Source: Pogonophryne albipinna
Taxonomy: Eukaryota > Chordata > Actinopteri > Perciformes > Artedidraconidae
Reading direction: 5' to 3'
NCBI GenBank assembly: GCA_028583405.1
Contig: CM053251.1
Coordinates: 1,765,094 to 1,829,093 of the forward strand
Length of the DNA: 64,000 nucleotides
The first letter of the stretch is position 1; every line of letters starts with the position of its first letter. A program made the translations under genes and the position numbers. This document shows, one piece after another, positions 51,161 through 61,237 of this stretch. The notes under the pieces are model-generated. The model saw only the letters and a list, made by a program, of their open reading frames with translations. It was not told the DNA's origin and searched no databases.

Positions 51161-52511
51161 GTAAATGTAGTGAAGTAAAAAATACCTCAATGTTTTATTT
51201 AAGTACTTGAGTAAATGTACTTAATTGCCTATATATAATATTGTAAATTTATATTGCAATTTAAATATGTGACCTGCTCTATCGAAATCAGTCGCATTGA
51301 CCCGAAGACACATTTAGAGTTGTATCCACTGCTGGAAAGAGGAGATTCCTAGCTTTCTAATGATATCAGGATTGTTGTTGTACTCCAAATATTAAGCGAA
51401 ATACGTCACATTATATAATGACTGTCACCGAGTCATCATTTTGAGAAAAAGGCCTTCAAAGTTTTCTCTTCTCTGGAATCCATCGATCTGATTGGTTATT
51501 AGCAAATGATCAAAATACTACGGAGGGAAGATATTTTCGTTTGGAGGGGAAGCGCGAGTGTGTGTGTTTGTGTAATTTTGTGTTTGTGTGTATTGTGTTT
51601 GTTTCCCGGGGAAAACGTGCTGTGACGTTAAGTTACTCCGTTCTCCGCTTGTAATTATGCCGAAGCTTCAAAGTTGTATTTATCATCTGAATTTGCCGAA
51701 ACAAGTTTAATATTCTGAAAGCCAAGACTTTGTTTATTTGAAATCAGATGAAAACAAACTGTAACGGACCCTGCAGTGTTATCTATGATTACTATACGCG
51801 TACATTCATAATGTCAGCGGAGGGAGGGGGGGCTGTCATCTTCCCTTTACAAGCTTCAAAAATGTATTTATCGTGTGATTTTGGAAATAAAAGTGTAATA
51901 TTCTGAAAGCCAAGACTTTGTTTATTTAAAATCAAACAAAACACCCGAACCCCGAAAAAATAGTTCTTTACGCAAATCCACGTTTATTTTGAAATGAGCC
52001 GTTGCGACTTCCGACTGATTTTGATAGACATATTAGTTAAACAAATCAGTGTGTGTGTGTGTGTGTGTGTTGCGATTTCCAATTTCCTCCTCTCTCCGCC
52101 CCGAGGTCATTTATACCTGAATGAAAGGGTCTTTTGTTCGTCGCTGTGACCCTCCAGTGGAGGTCATGTTCAGCGTGAAGCCCTGTGCACACATCCGAAC
52201 ATCAGGAGAGATTAAAAGAGGATTCAAAGAAAGGCCGTAAGCTATTCTCTGTTTGAAAACATGACAAAGTGATTACTCTTGTTATGATTTTTCAAAAGTT
52301 CTCAGCTTTTTTTCACTAAATCTCTAAGACCTTGAGGAAACAGGTAGTATTTAACCTTTATTTACTCAGGGAGGGTTCACTTACAAACAAGCTTTCTTCC
52401 AAGCAGCTTCATAGTTTCACAGTCACACCTGGGCTGCATTACAACAGGCGTCCATTGAGCGGTGATTTGTCAAGAACGCATTACCTCATCCAATCTTATG
52501 CTGACATCATG
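51161..52511. other. Intronic sequence with an internal duplication
   Basis: AATATTCTGAAAGCCAAGAC and the following TTTGTTTATTT occur at 51710 and 51897, about 190 bp apart. A short TG tract is at 52050-52070. The first 70 bp match the AAGTAC-rich repeat. No gene. Confidence 0.5.
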
Positions 52512-52712
52512 GGAGGCTGTGGCTCAGTCGGTAGTGTGCTGGAATTCGAATCAGGGGATAGCAAGTTCGAGTCCCACTGCAGTCAGCATGTCGTTGTGTC
52601 CCTGGGCAGGACAATTCACCCCAGATTGCTCCTGTGGGGATTGTCCACAGTACTGAATGTAAGTAAGTCGCTTTGGATAAAAGCGACTAACAAATGAATG
52701 TAATGTAATCAT
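52512..52712 (+). mobile_element. tRNA-derived SINE
   Basis: Box A GTGGCTCAGTCGGTAGTGTG and box B AGTTCGAGTCCC are well preserved. The tail GTCGCTTTGGATAAAAGCGA and AATGAATGTAATGTAAT is diagnostic of a widespread fish SINE. Confidence 0.85.
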
Positions 52713-52738
52713 GAATAAGGACATAGTTTCATTACAAC

Positions 52739-53501
52739 TTAAAGGTCCCCTATTATACTGTTTGTCATCAATATATTATAGGTTTCAGATATATAGAAAA
52801 CATGTCTCTGAAGTGTTTGGCTCCAAACACCAAACAGATCATTGCAGCATTACCCATAATCCCCTCTGTTTCAGCCCTGTTTCCAAAGTGCTGATTCTCT
52901 GTCTGTTACTTCAGATGAAAATAAGGAGCCCCTCCCCACGCCCCTCTGAGAGACATTTGGTTACAAAGAACTCAATGGTGCTCTAGGAGGAGATTCAGGT
53001 GATAAGGGGGGGGGGGCTTACCTTGGTTGCTGATTGGTTACTCAAGACAAAACATCGTTATGACATCATAAAGTGGCCAAAATCTGATCAGCTCATTTTC
53101 AGACAGGTTTTTATAGAAATGGATCAGAACAAAGAGAGAGAATATTTGTTCCTGAAACTTTCAGACTCTTTCCACAGAGGGGACACATGTTGATGTAGAA
53201 GAGACATGAAGAAGAGGGGACACATGTTGATGTAAAAGAGACATGAAAAAGAGGGGACACATGTTGATGTAGAAGAGACATGAAGAAGAGGGGACACATG
53301 TTGATGTAGAAGAGACATGAAGAAGAGGGGACACATGTTGATGTAGAAGAGACATGGAGAAGAGGGGACACATGTTGATGTAGAAGAGACATGGAGAAGA
53401 GGGGACACATGTTGATGTAGAAGAGACATGAAGAAGAGGGGACACGTGTTGATGTAGAAGAGACGTGAACAAGTGGATTTTTCATAATAGGTGACCTTTA
53501 A
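52739..53501. mobile_element. TTAA MITE with internal 37-bp minisatellite, copy B (inverted)
   Basis: Same element as 29380-30218 in the opposite orientation: TTAAAGGTCCCCTATTATAC at the left, TAATAGGTGACCTTTAA at the right, a G-run near 53007 where copy A has its C-run, and about eight 37-bp units at 53176-53470. Confidence 0.88.
53176..53470. repeat. 37-bp minisatellite, about 8 units
   Basis: Reverse complement of the repeat at 29403; the unit contains GGGGACACATGTTGATGTAG and AAGAGACATGAAGAAGA. Confidence 0.96.
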
Positions 53502-53989
53502 ATCTAGTTTTCTGAGGTGCCATTTGAAGTCTTTCTGCTGCTATGTATTTACTTATGTCGCCCACTTCAACATCACTCTTGGGAATTCAAATTTAAGCTT
53601 TAGGTACAGAAGCAGTTTAAGTAGCTACTACTAAAACTAATGGATTGTGTGGATGGAGCTTTCTTACAATCGTTTTCAAACATGTCTGTGGATATTGTTT
53701 GAATCCTTATTTGAGTTGACATTTTAAGGTTTTATTCTGTTATCCTCTCAGTATAACTTTAGTTTTGCAATGGACTCCAGTCTCATGATTTTGACCAAAG
53801 TCATGATTGTGACGAGTTGTTACTCACAAAGCAATGCCTTTATTTCACCTCTGGTTATTCAGCATTGGTAGAAAGGGAGCAGTGTCATTTCCATGATTTG
53901 TATTGCTAATTTAAGTATCAAACTGAACCTTATTTTGAACCTCGAACCATCATCAGGCTTAAAATGTAATGTTTAGATGAGGAAACTAT
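53502..53989. other. Intronic sequence, nothing recognised
   Basis: No gene or element seen. Confidence 0.35.
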
Positions 53990-54083
53990 TCCATGTTAGG
54001 GAAACTTCCATCCTACATCTGCTCCCTGATCTCACGGCGAATTGTAAGTGGCTACTGCCTGAGATCGCATGCTGTGTTTTTAT

Positions 54084-54733
54084 TAGTGGTGCACGATAAT
54101 TATCGGTCCGATATTAGGAATTATGACGTCATCCTGATAAACCCGATAAAAGTATTAATAGCCCCGATAATATACAATATATTTTTTGGGTAAACAAAAA
54201 GAAAAAGATACAGCGGTGTGGGTGGATTGGGATGAGGGGCGCTTGTTTTTCACTCGGCTCCTCCCGTTTTGCCAGTACTGTGGTATTAGTGGTTTAGGAA
54301 GAGGGGAGTTTTTCACAAATCCAGCGCTCCCTAACTCATGCCTGGCTGTGACGTAAATGGTGTGCGGCCGTGAAGCCAGGACAGTAAACAAACATGTCGT
54401 CGGTAGTATGGGACTATTTCAAAGTTTCAGAGTTAGATAGTTCGCTTGCTATTTGTATTAACAAATGCAATGCAGAAGTTCCACGAGGAGGGAAAAAGGC
54501 AACGAGCTATAATACTTCCAACCTGATTAGTCACCTGAAACATCGCCATCGCTACGATGGTGTGTTAAAAGCTTACGAAGACGCCTGCGCTGCTAAACTA
54601 GCGGCGAATCCAAAGCCAGCTGCAAAGGCACCGGGGCTTTTACCTATCGACGAGGCTTTTGAAAAATGCATCGGTCTTGAGAAGCAGGAAGTTATCGGTA
54701 TCCGTTTCAAAAAACCAATATCGTGCCTCCCTA
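54084..54733 (+). mobile_element. BED-finger hAT element, copy 2, duplication GTTTTTAT
   Basis: TAGTGGTGCACGATA to an inverted TAGGGAGGCACGATAT, with GTTTTTAT at 54076-54083 and 54734-54741. Copy 2 lacks about 180 bp present in copies 1 and 3 between the BED frame and the right subterminal repeats. Confidence 0.94.
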
Positions 54734-54744
54734 GTTTTTATTAA
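54394..54744 (+). pseudogene. hAT BED-finger frame, copy 2
   Basis: Nearly identical to the 17888 frame up to residue 92 (IDEAFEK), with changes such as K for N after PRGG and K for N after GVL. After an internal deletion the frame continues into the right terminal region (CIGLEKQEVIGIRF) and past the element end. The BED pattern is intact and the catalytic domain is missing. Confidence 0.8.
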
Positions 54745-55085
54745 ATGTGCCAACTGCTAGGACTGTCTTAGGGAGGACAGCTTTTAGATACGCAGCTCCT
54801 CTGTCTTGGAATAGTCTGCAATTGAAATGGAAACTGAGCGATCTGGTGCCACTAAATGTTTTTAAAGCTCGGTTGGATGCTACTCAATCGGAAGCTGTTG
54901 GTACCTGCTCATGTGGATAGTTATTGTAAATTGTAATCCCTGTAATGATGCTGTAAGATGTCCTTTTTGTTGTTCTGTTTATGTTTCATGTGGAACCTAC
55001 TTGAGCAGGTCTCCCTTGAAAAAGAGATCAATGATCTCAATGGGATACACCTGGGTAAATAAAGGTTTGAAATGAAATGAAATAA

Positions 55086-56188
55086 CTATTTGTCTATTTG
55101 AATATTTGCTATACTGAACTTTCCTTTTATCCCTCCTGCAAATAAAAATAAAAATACCTGCGTTGTTAATAAATGCCATTTGTGTTTAGAAGAAAAACAC
55201 TGATGTTGTTTATGTAAATTGGGGGAATTGACCCTTAAATGAAACAAGCATTAGGACGGGTATTTTCCTCATAAAATGTCACATGAGTGCTTCAAGTTGT
55301 GCTTTACCACATGCACCTGTGTGTTGAAATGAAGTGACAATAATCCTACTGTATGTTCTTAATCCATTGTTCTTTAGTGTTCCCTGCTGTGAGGATAACT
55401 CTTGTGTTGGCACAGGTTGTGTTTGACTTTAAATCAGTTCAGATAAGTGTCAGCTTGTCTTGCTTTTAGCAGCTTCCACCATCTCATTTTCTTTAAGTGA
55501 CTTCCTCCCTCAGCCTCCATCTGGCCTTGGTGTAACATAAAAAGCCTCCCTGCTGTAAACCCTAAATCCACAATCACTTAATTATTCCTTCAGATCTTCC
55601 CTGTGTTTTCTGCACCGCCCATTGTAAGAAGTTAAGTTAAGAAGCAGGGGAGGAGATGCTGCAGACATTTTCTTTTTGCAGTAGCTAGCACTCTGGAGAG
55701 CACAAAACGGTGTCTAATTAAACTTGCAAATTAAGTTACACGAAAAGTGCGTTTTGATATGCTTTTACTGATGCAGCACAACAGTTATATTGAGCTGGAT
55801 AGATAAGCAAAGGATTCCCTGAGAATATTGAGCTATTCTTATTTTAGACCCAAACATCCTATAGTTAATCAATTTTTTGTGACTTATCAGTAACATTCAT
55901 ATCTTTCAAGACCTTTATTGGTCTTTTCGACGCATGAAACCTAACCTTGAGTATGTCGGGATATGCAAACTTATACCGCACTGCAGGGCTTTTAAATATG
56001 AAACGACTCTTACAGTGTGTGTCAAGTGTAGGACAGCATTTAGTTAAGGTTTTATAAGGATGTGGAGGGGGGGGGGGGGAAGAGTGTGAGACAGAAATAG
56101 AACAGCATGGTAAGAGATATTGAGAAAGAGATGAATGATTAAAAGTGAATGAGGAAAAGGGTAGAATACAGGTTACATGATGACAAGG
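55086..56188. other. Intronic sequence, nothing recognised
   Basis: A G-run is at 56050-56062. No gene. Confidence 0.35.
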
Positions 56189-56196
56189 TTGTAGAT

Positions 56197-57648
56197 CAGT
56201 GATCACCAACTGGCGGCCCACGGGCCACATCCGGCCCGCCAGACATTCTCATCCGGCCCGCACGACGGGGGTGACTGTGGCGTTGGCGGAGTGGTTACTG
56301 CATTCGCCTCCCACCCATTTGTTTTTTTACAACGTCTCGTGAGTAAGGTGCAGTACCGGAGTCCAACAGAGAGGCAGCAGCTGCGGGTCAGTAGACTGCG
56401 TACTGCGAAACCTTCCCTGCCTTGAACAAGAATTGATCCTTCGTTGTGAAGAGTCTGGTTAATGCGCTCCGCACCACAGCAGTAGCCCCGCTGCGACAGA
56501 GTCCAACAGAGAGGCAGGAGCTGCGGGACAGTAGCCTAGAAGCAGGGTTGGGTTGTAACGGAATATATGTAACGGCGTTACGTAATCAGAATACAAAAAT
56601 CAAATAGGCTAACTGTATTCAGCTGGCGTTACATTTGAAAAACGAGTAATCTGATTACAGTTACTTTCGTAAACCTGAAGTGAATACATTTTGGAATACT
56701 TATTGGAATTATTGGTGGAAAAGTTTCCTCACAAAATGTAATATTCATTACCGGCAGAACTGTGTGCACACTGCACAGCGCTGCAGCATGTCTGTGAGCG
56801 AGAGAGAGATGCAGCGTGTCTGTGAGGCCCCGCCCCCGCACGCAGATGAGAGAAAGAGATCTCTTTTAAACTATATTGAAAGTTAGAAACGGAGATGGTT
56901 AGATAAAATGTGCAAGATAACGTTTATGTAGCATTTCTTTATTGTCGAGATGATGACATTTATAACGGGATCAAATCAAAGTGAATGGCCTGCTGCTGCT
57001 GAATGCATGGGGAAAGTGACTGGAACAAGTTTTAAAAGTTATTACATCGTTTCAGATAATAACAATAAATAATAATGATAATTCATTCTATTTAGGGGCG
57101 CCTTTCAAAGCACCCAAGGACACCTTACAATTCATAACATATTCTAAGGAAAGGTTTTAAGACAGTACAAAGAATGCAGTCTGGGTGATGTTTTTTATGT
57201 GGGGTGCAGATGAGAGAGCTGTCCAGAATGACACCAAGATGTTGTGTTTGAGTTCTTGATAAGCCATTAAAACAGTAAAATAAGTGTCTCCTGTTCATCA
57301 AAACATACCCATCTGTTATGGAAAAAGAAAGTATTCCAAAAGTATTCTAAAAGTAATCTGAATACATTTTTAAGACACGTAACTGTAACTGTATTCTGAT
57401 TACTTTCAGAGCATGTATTCAGTAACTGATTACATTTACAAAGTAACCCTCCCAACCCTGCCTAGAAGTGATCCTTCGTTAGCGTGAAGAGTCTGCTAAG
57501 CTTTATGCGGTCCACAATACCTGAGCGTGCTCCACTAGCACCCCCTCCCCCCCACTTCAAAATTCTGGGCTATATAAAAATCGCTGGCCCGCGATAGTGT
57601 CTATTGGATACATTTTGGCCCTTGGACAAATGTAGTTGGTGATCCCTG
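56197..57648. mobile_element. hAT-type element with perfect 8-bp duplication TTGTAGAT, containing a second hAT
   Basis: Ends CAGTGATCACCAACT and the inverse of CAGGGATCACCAACT. TTGTAGAT is at 56189-56196 and 57649-57656. Same family as 11291-11540. About 918 bp of it is the nested element at 56543. Confidence 0.92.
56543..57460. mobile_element. hAT-type element nested in hAT, perfect 8-bp duplication CCTAGAAG
   Basis: Ends CAGGGTTGGGTTGTAAC and the inverse of CAGGGTTGGGAGGGTTAC. CCTAGAAG is at 56535-56542 and 57461-57468. The interior repeats ATTACGTAATC-like and TGTATTC words. At 57056-57190 a further AAT-rich dispersed repeat is present. Confidence 0.93.
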
Positions 57649-57660
57649 TTGTAGATGTAA

Positions 57661-58070
57661 GGTTAATGAATAAAGTAAATTAATGAGTAAAGACGAGGGT
57701 CCACAAAACGTATTTTTCTGGTAAAATTGAGCTGCAACGACGTTCGGCAGAGCCTTCTCCCAGTATTTTATTAATGTTTTTATGACGATATATCGACAAC
57801 GCATCGTCTCTTTTGTAAGACAAAGTAGCTCTGCCCCCTTGCCTTCATTTTCTACTTTACAGAGCGACTTTATATTTGTCTTACATTGTTTTTTTACCTC
57901 GAAAACCAATTTGAAGATGATGCTCTCACACCCTTTAAGATACATCTTCAGCGCTCATTCTGACAGATGTGGAGCGACGATTGCATATGGTGGCAAAAGT
58001 ACAATACTCACCAGCATAAATATCCCCGGACGAGCTACTCGCCTTTTCTGTCTTTGTTATGATAGTTCAT
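57661..58070. other. Intronic sequence, nothing recognised
   Basis: May contain the displaced left end of the third BED-hAT copy, but no terminal repeat is seen. Confidence 0.3.
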
Positions 58071-58283
58071 ATAGGTCCGATATTAGGAATTATGACGTCA
58101 TCCCGATAAACCCGATAAAAGTATTAATAGCCCCGATAATATAAATTATAAAACGGACATGTCAAATCAAGCAATCTGATTGGTGTGATATACTGAGCGT
58201 ATACTACGGGTAGAATTGTAAGTTACTTTTCACAACAAATCAGTATCCCTCCGCGTCTGAGAAAAACAGTATATCGTTGGGCT

Positions 58284-58313
58284 GAAAAGCAAACTGCTTG
58301 CAGTTTGCTTTTC
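58284..58313. repeat. Perfect 13-bp hairpin, 4-nt loop
   Basis: GAAAAGCAAACTG pairs with CAGTTTGCTTTTC across CTTG. Confidence 0.9.
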
Positions 58314-58679
58314 ATACTGGAACAAGAAAGCAGCGGAGAAGTAATGGGGTAGAAACCCTCCTTTTTACGCAGCGGTCCAGACATAGACATCAAACGGCAA
58401 AACATATTCAGTGTGCAGTTCCTTTGGCATTAGGGCAGGGGTATCTAGATACTTTCCAAGGTTTGACATAATGAGTTGTGCTACTTTTAAAGCAAGCAAC
58501 GATGTTTTCAAATCTGTAATCAAAGAGCTCCGCAAAAACACTATCGACCAATCAGATTGCTTGATTTGACTTGTCAGTTTTATAAATATATTTACATTTC
58601 TTCCGTTACAAAACAAACTTACAAAGCATAAAATAGAAACATTTAAGATTAACTTCGACCTCCGGGGGGGGTCTTACTA

Positions 58680-59052
58680 TGGAGGAGTGGATTGAGCAGT
58701 GCCTATCTCCCGAAAAAAAAAGCACCTAAACGACGACATGCAGAGCTACGTGAAGAGCAGGTAGACGAACTGGAAAATTACCACCATTCAAAAGCTTTCT
58801 GATGCGGGTCTTGAAACAAAGCAGATAAATGATGACCGTTAGTGGCCACAGGTGCGAAAGCTCTCTCCAGAGCTGCTGGAAGCCGAATCTCGGGGACCGG
58901 AGAAAGTGGAGCAATATTCTCGCCACGCCAAGCAACAGCCTAGAACAACCTCAACCTATACAAGTAACCACGAAAGCCATTCTACTGATGCTGGACAGTT
59001 TTTCAGTGGCTGCACAATAAACGGCAACATACAAATGAATGTAAATAAATAG
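58680..59052 (+). pseudogene. Possible Crypton-like (DUF3504-type) ORF remnant
   Basis: Pieces read EEWIEQCLSPEKK, then after an A-run shift APKRRHAELREEQVDELEN and HHSKAF before a stop. From 58852 a frame reads MRKLSPELLEAESRGPEKVE and ends FFSGCTINGNIQMNVNK at 59052. The charged N-terminal piece and the F-x-GC-x-I-x-G ending remind me of tyrosine-recombinase-derived Crypton/DUF3504 proteins of fish, but the recombinase core is missing and the match is by memory of style only. Confidence 0.25.
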
Positions 59053-59252
59053 CCAAATAATGGATCAACGCCCTCTGTCTAATATGTTCGCTAGCTGTTA
59101 GTGTTGTTGCATAGCAACCACCTCGCATGTTTTGTGCAGAAGGCAACGGAGGGACTATTTTATTTTGAACATCATTATTTACTAATAAAATCTATTTAAA
59201 TTAGAGTGTGTATTTTTCTTTCATATTGCCACACTTGGTAACCGTTTTATAA

Positions 59253-59399
59253 AAGCAATAGCTCACTTCAGGCCGTGATATATGCTCATTATATCACAGC
59301 TAAGGGGGTTGTCGACCCTCCGCTTCGCGTCGGGCCGAACCACGCCCCTTAGCTGTGATATAATGAGCATATACCACGGCCTGTCGTGAGCTATTGCTT
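59253..59399. repeat. Foldback: 55-bp arms, about 37-nt loop
   Basis: 59253-59307 (starting AAGCAATAGCTCAC) and 59345-59399 are reverse complements with three mismatches. Confidence 0.93.
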
Positions 59400-59614
59400 A
59401 AATATATTTTTTGGGGGGAAAAAAAGAAAAAAATCCTGCGGTGTGGGTGGATTGGGATGAGGGGCGCTTGTTTTTCACTCGGCTCCTCCCGTTTTGCCAG
59501 TACTGTGGTATTAGTGGTTTAGGAAGAGGGGAGTTTTTCACAAATCCAGCGCTCCCTAACTCATGCCTGGCTGTGACGTAAATGGTGTGCGGCCGTGAAG
59601 CCAGGACAGTAAAC

Positions 59615-59965
59615 ATGTCGTCGGTAGTATGGGACTATTTCAAAGTTTCAGAGTTAGATAGTTCGCTTGCTATTTGTATTAACAAATGCAATGCAGAAGT
59701 TCCACGAGGAGGGAAAAAGGCAACGAGCTATAATACTTCCAACCTGATTAGTCACCTGAAACATCGCCATCGCTACGATGGTGTGTTAAAAGCGTACGAA
59801 GACGCCTGCGCTGCTAAACTAGCAGTGAATCCAAAGCCAGCTGCAAAGGCACCGGGGCTTTTACCTATCGACGAGGCTTTTGAAAAAGGCAAGAACTTTA
59901 TTTGGGAAAATAAATATGGTCACTTTGAAGAGTCAAAACTGTTCTTGGCTTTGTTTTGTTCATAG
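59615..59965 (+). pseudogene. hAT BED-finger frame, copy 3
   Basis: From the MSSVVWDYF start at 59615 the 116-codon frame equals copy 1 in layout, including the tail ESKLFLALFCS and the stop. The reading frame is open 11 codons further upstream (from 59582) because a short repeat before the ATG is lost, but the shared start is preferred. No catalytic domain. Confidence 0.82.
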
Positions 59966-60164
59966 TAGTAATGCTCATGTCATTTGCTCACTACTACTCT
60001 TTTTTTTACCACCAGGTGTGCAAAAACTACAGGTACATTTAATATATATATATATATTATATTATTATTATCGGTTATCGGTATCGGTCTTGAGAAGCAG
60101 GAAGTTATCGGTATCGGTATCGTTTTAAAAAAAAACAATATCGTGCATCCCTAGATTAAATACA

Positions 60165-60325
60165 TGTAGTGGAGTAGAAGTACACCATGTACCTCTGAAC
60201 TGTAGAGGAGAAGAAGAACAAAGTAGCAAACCATTGAAATACTTAAATAAAGTACAAGTATCTCAAAATTGTACCCAAGCAGTACTTGAGTTTATGAACT
60301 TAGTTACTTTACACCAGTTGCTATA
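60165..60325. repeat. AAGTAC-rich dispersed repeat
   Basis: GTACAAGTATCTCAAAATTG and CAGTACTTGAGTTTATGAAC relate it to 4025-4260 and 51170-51230. Confidence 0.5.
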
Positions 60326-60537
60326 CAGATAGAAAGACTAAGCCTTGCACAGAGGCATGACAATACATTTTCAAAATGCTCAACAGTGCTGCCAAAATTA
60401 TAAACTGACTGCTACACAATTTCAAATAAATGCTTTTATATATTTCTATTAGATGTGACTCTTTGGCGTTTCTGTTATTATTAACTGCTGCTTTAGTTGT
60501 TCTGACTGCTAAAATCATCTGTTATTCCTAATGTTAA

Positions 60538-60785
60538 AGCCGATATTCCGTGGGATCGGGGGGCTCGGATCCTTGTCACCTTTTTCATACCTGATGAGTT
60601 TGCATCCCTGTAAGCACATACGTCAGTTTGTCCTCGACACCAAACGCACAGTTCACGTCACTTCCGGTAAAATAAGTCATGTGACTCGTCAAAATGGCGC
60701 CGCCCACAGGGTTGATGTTATTTCGGTAATTAATCAGCTTAAAATCACTGATGACGACATCGGATAAAAAAAAAAAAAAAAAAGA
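60538..60785 (+). other. GC-richer segment with ETS- and YY1-like motifs ending in poly(A)
   Basis: CACTTCCGGT (ETS-like) at about 60659 and CAAAATGGCGCCGCC (YY1-like) at about 60688 lie 30 bp apart, the pairing seen near start sites of housekeeping genes. An 18- to 19-base A-run follows at 60766-60784. It could be a retroposed 5' leader, a small promoter or chance. A 78-codon plus frame has no recognisable features. Confidence 0.35.
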
Positions 60786-61237
60786 CTGGCAGAGACTGGT
60801 CTGTTTTATCGGATGATAATTATTTAAAAATGCGTGTCATGAGGATTGCCTCCCTTTAAAGAACTGACCAAAAACAAAGTTCTCTTCCAATTTTTACAGT
60901 GACATCACCAGCAATTTTCTGAAAAGTAAAAATATGTTTAGCTTGGAGCCATCTTTAAGTGGTTGCATGCAATGACATTAGCTACTCCTAATTGGAAATG
61001 GTTGAAATGAAACCCTGGGGCTCAGTAACAGCAATATGTGGACCCAGGCTGAAAATATACCAACCAATTCTGATGATAGTCGAACGCACCATTGGATAAT
61101 GGCCAACTGCTTCTCTAAAATGAAACTATTTTGCATGAAGATACAGTTATTTATTGATAGTTTGCTCACAGTATCACACTTTGCCTCTCTTCAACGTCAA
61201 ACTGTAAAAAGTGTATATCGTCTGCATCCATCATCTG
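60786..61237. other. 3' flank of the nested minus-strand gene
   Basis: A minus-strand AATAAA at 61155-61150, about 85 bp past the stop codon, is a plausible polyadenylation signal. Nothing else recognised. Confidence 0.5.

Larger units (their letters stand above)
53990..55085 (+). mobile_element. LINE 3' end interrupted by a hAT element
   Basis: Outside the hAT (54084-54733) the plus strand reads in one frame through GKLPSYICSLISRR and GYCLRSHAVFL, then on the far side VPTARTVLGRTAFRYAAPLS, WNSLQLKWKLSDLVPLNVFK and SEAVGTCSCG with a TAG at 54918-54920. This is the C-terminus of an L2/Rex-like LINE protein. The 3' UTR CCTTGAAAAAGAGATCAATG and GGGTAAATAAAGG follows, ending near 55085. Confidence 0.8.
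58147..59399. mobile_element. Insertion in the BED-hAT: inverted-repeat block, Crypton-like ORF remnant and foldback
   Basis: Three parts are visible. 58147-58184 and 58547-58584 are 38-bp inverted repeats (two mismatches) starting TATAAAAC; TATAAAACGG is again mirrored at 59241-59250. 58680-59052 holds frames that may derive from a Crypton-like recombinase ORF. 59253-59399 is a near-perfect foldback. No target duplication could be defined, so one composite element or several events are both possible. Confidence 0.55.
58071..60153 (+). mobile_element. BED-finger hAT element, copy 3, left tip missing and split by an insertion
   Basis: 58071-58146 matches the left subterminal part of copies 1 and 2 (TCCGATATTAGGAATTATGA onwards) without the outer 30 bp. 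The sequence then jumps to unrelated DNA and resumes at 59400 with AAATATATTTTTTGG, continuing to the right end GATGCACGATATTG (inverted) at 60153. Outside the insertion it is almost identical to copy 1. Confidence 0.85.
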
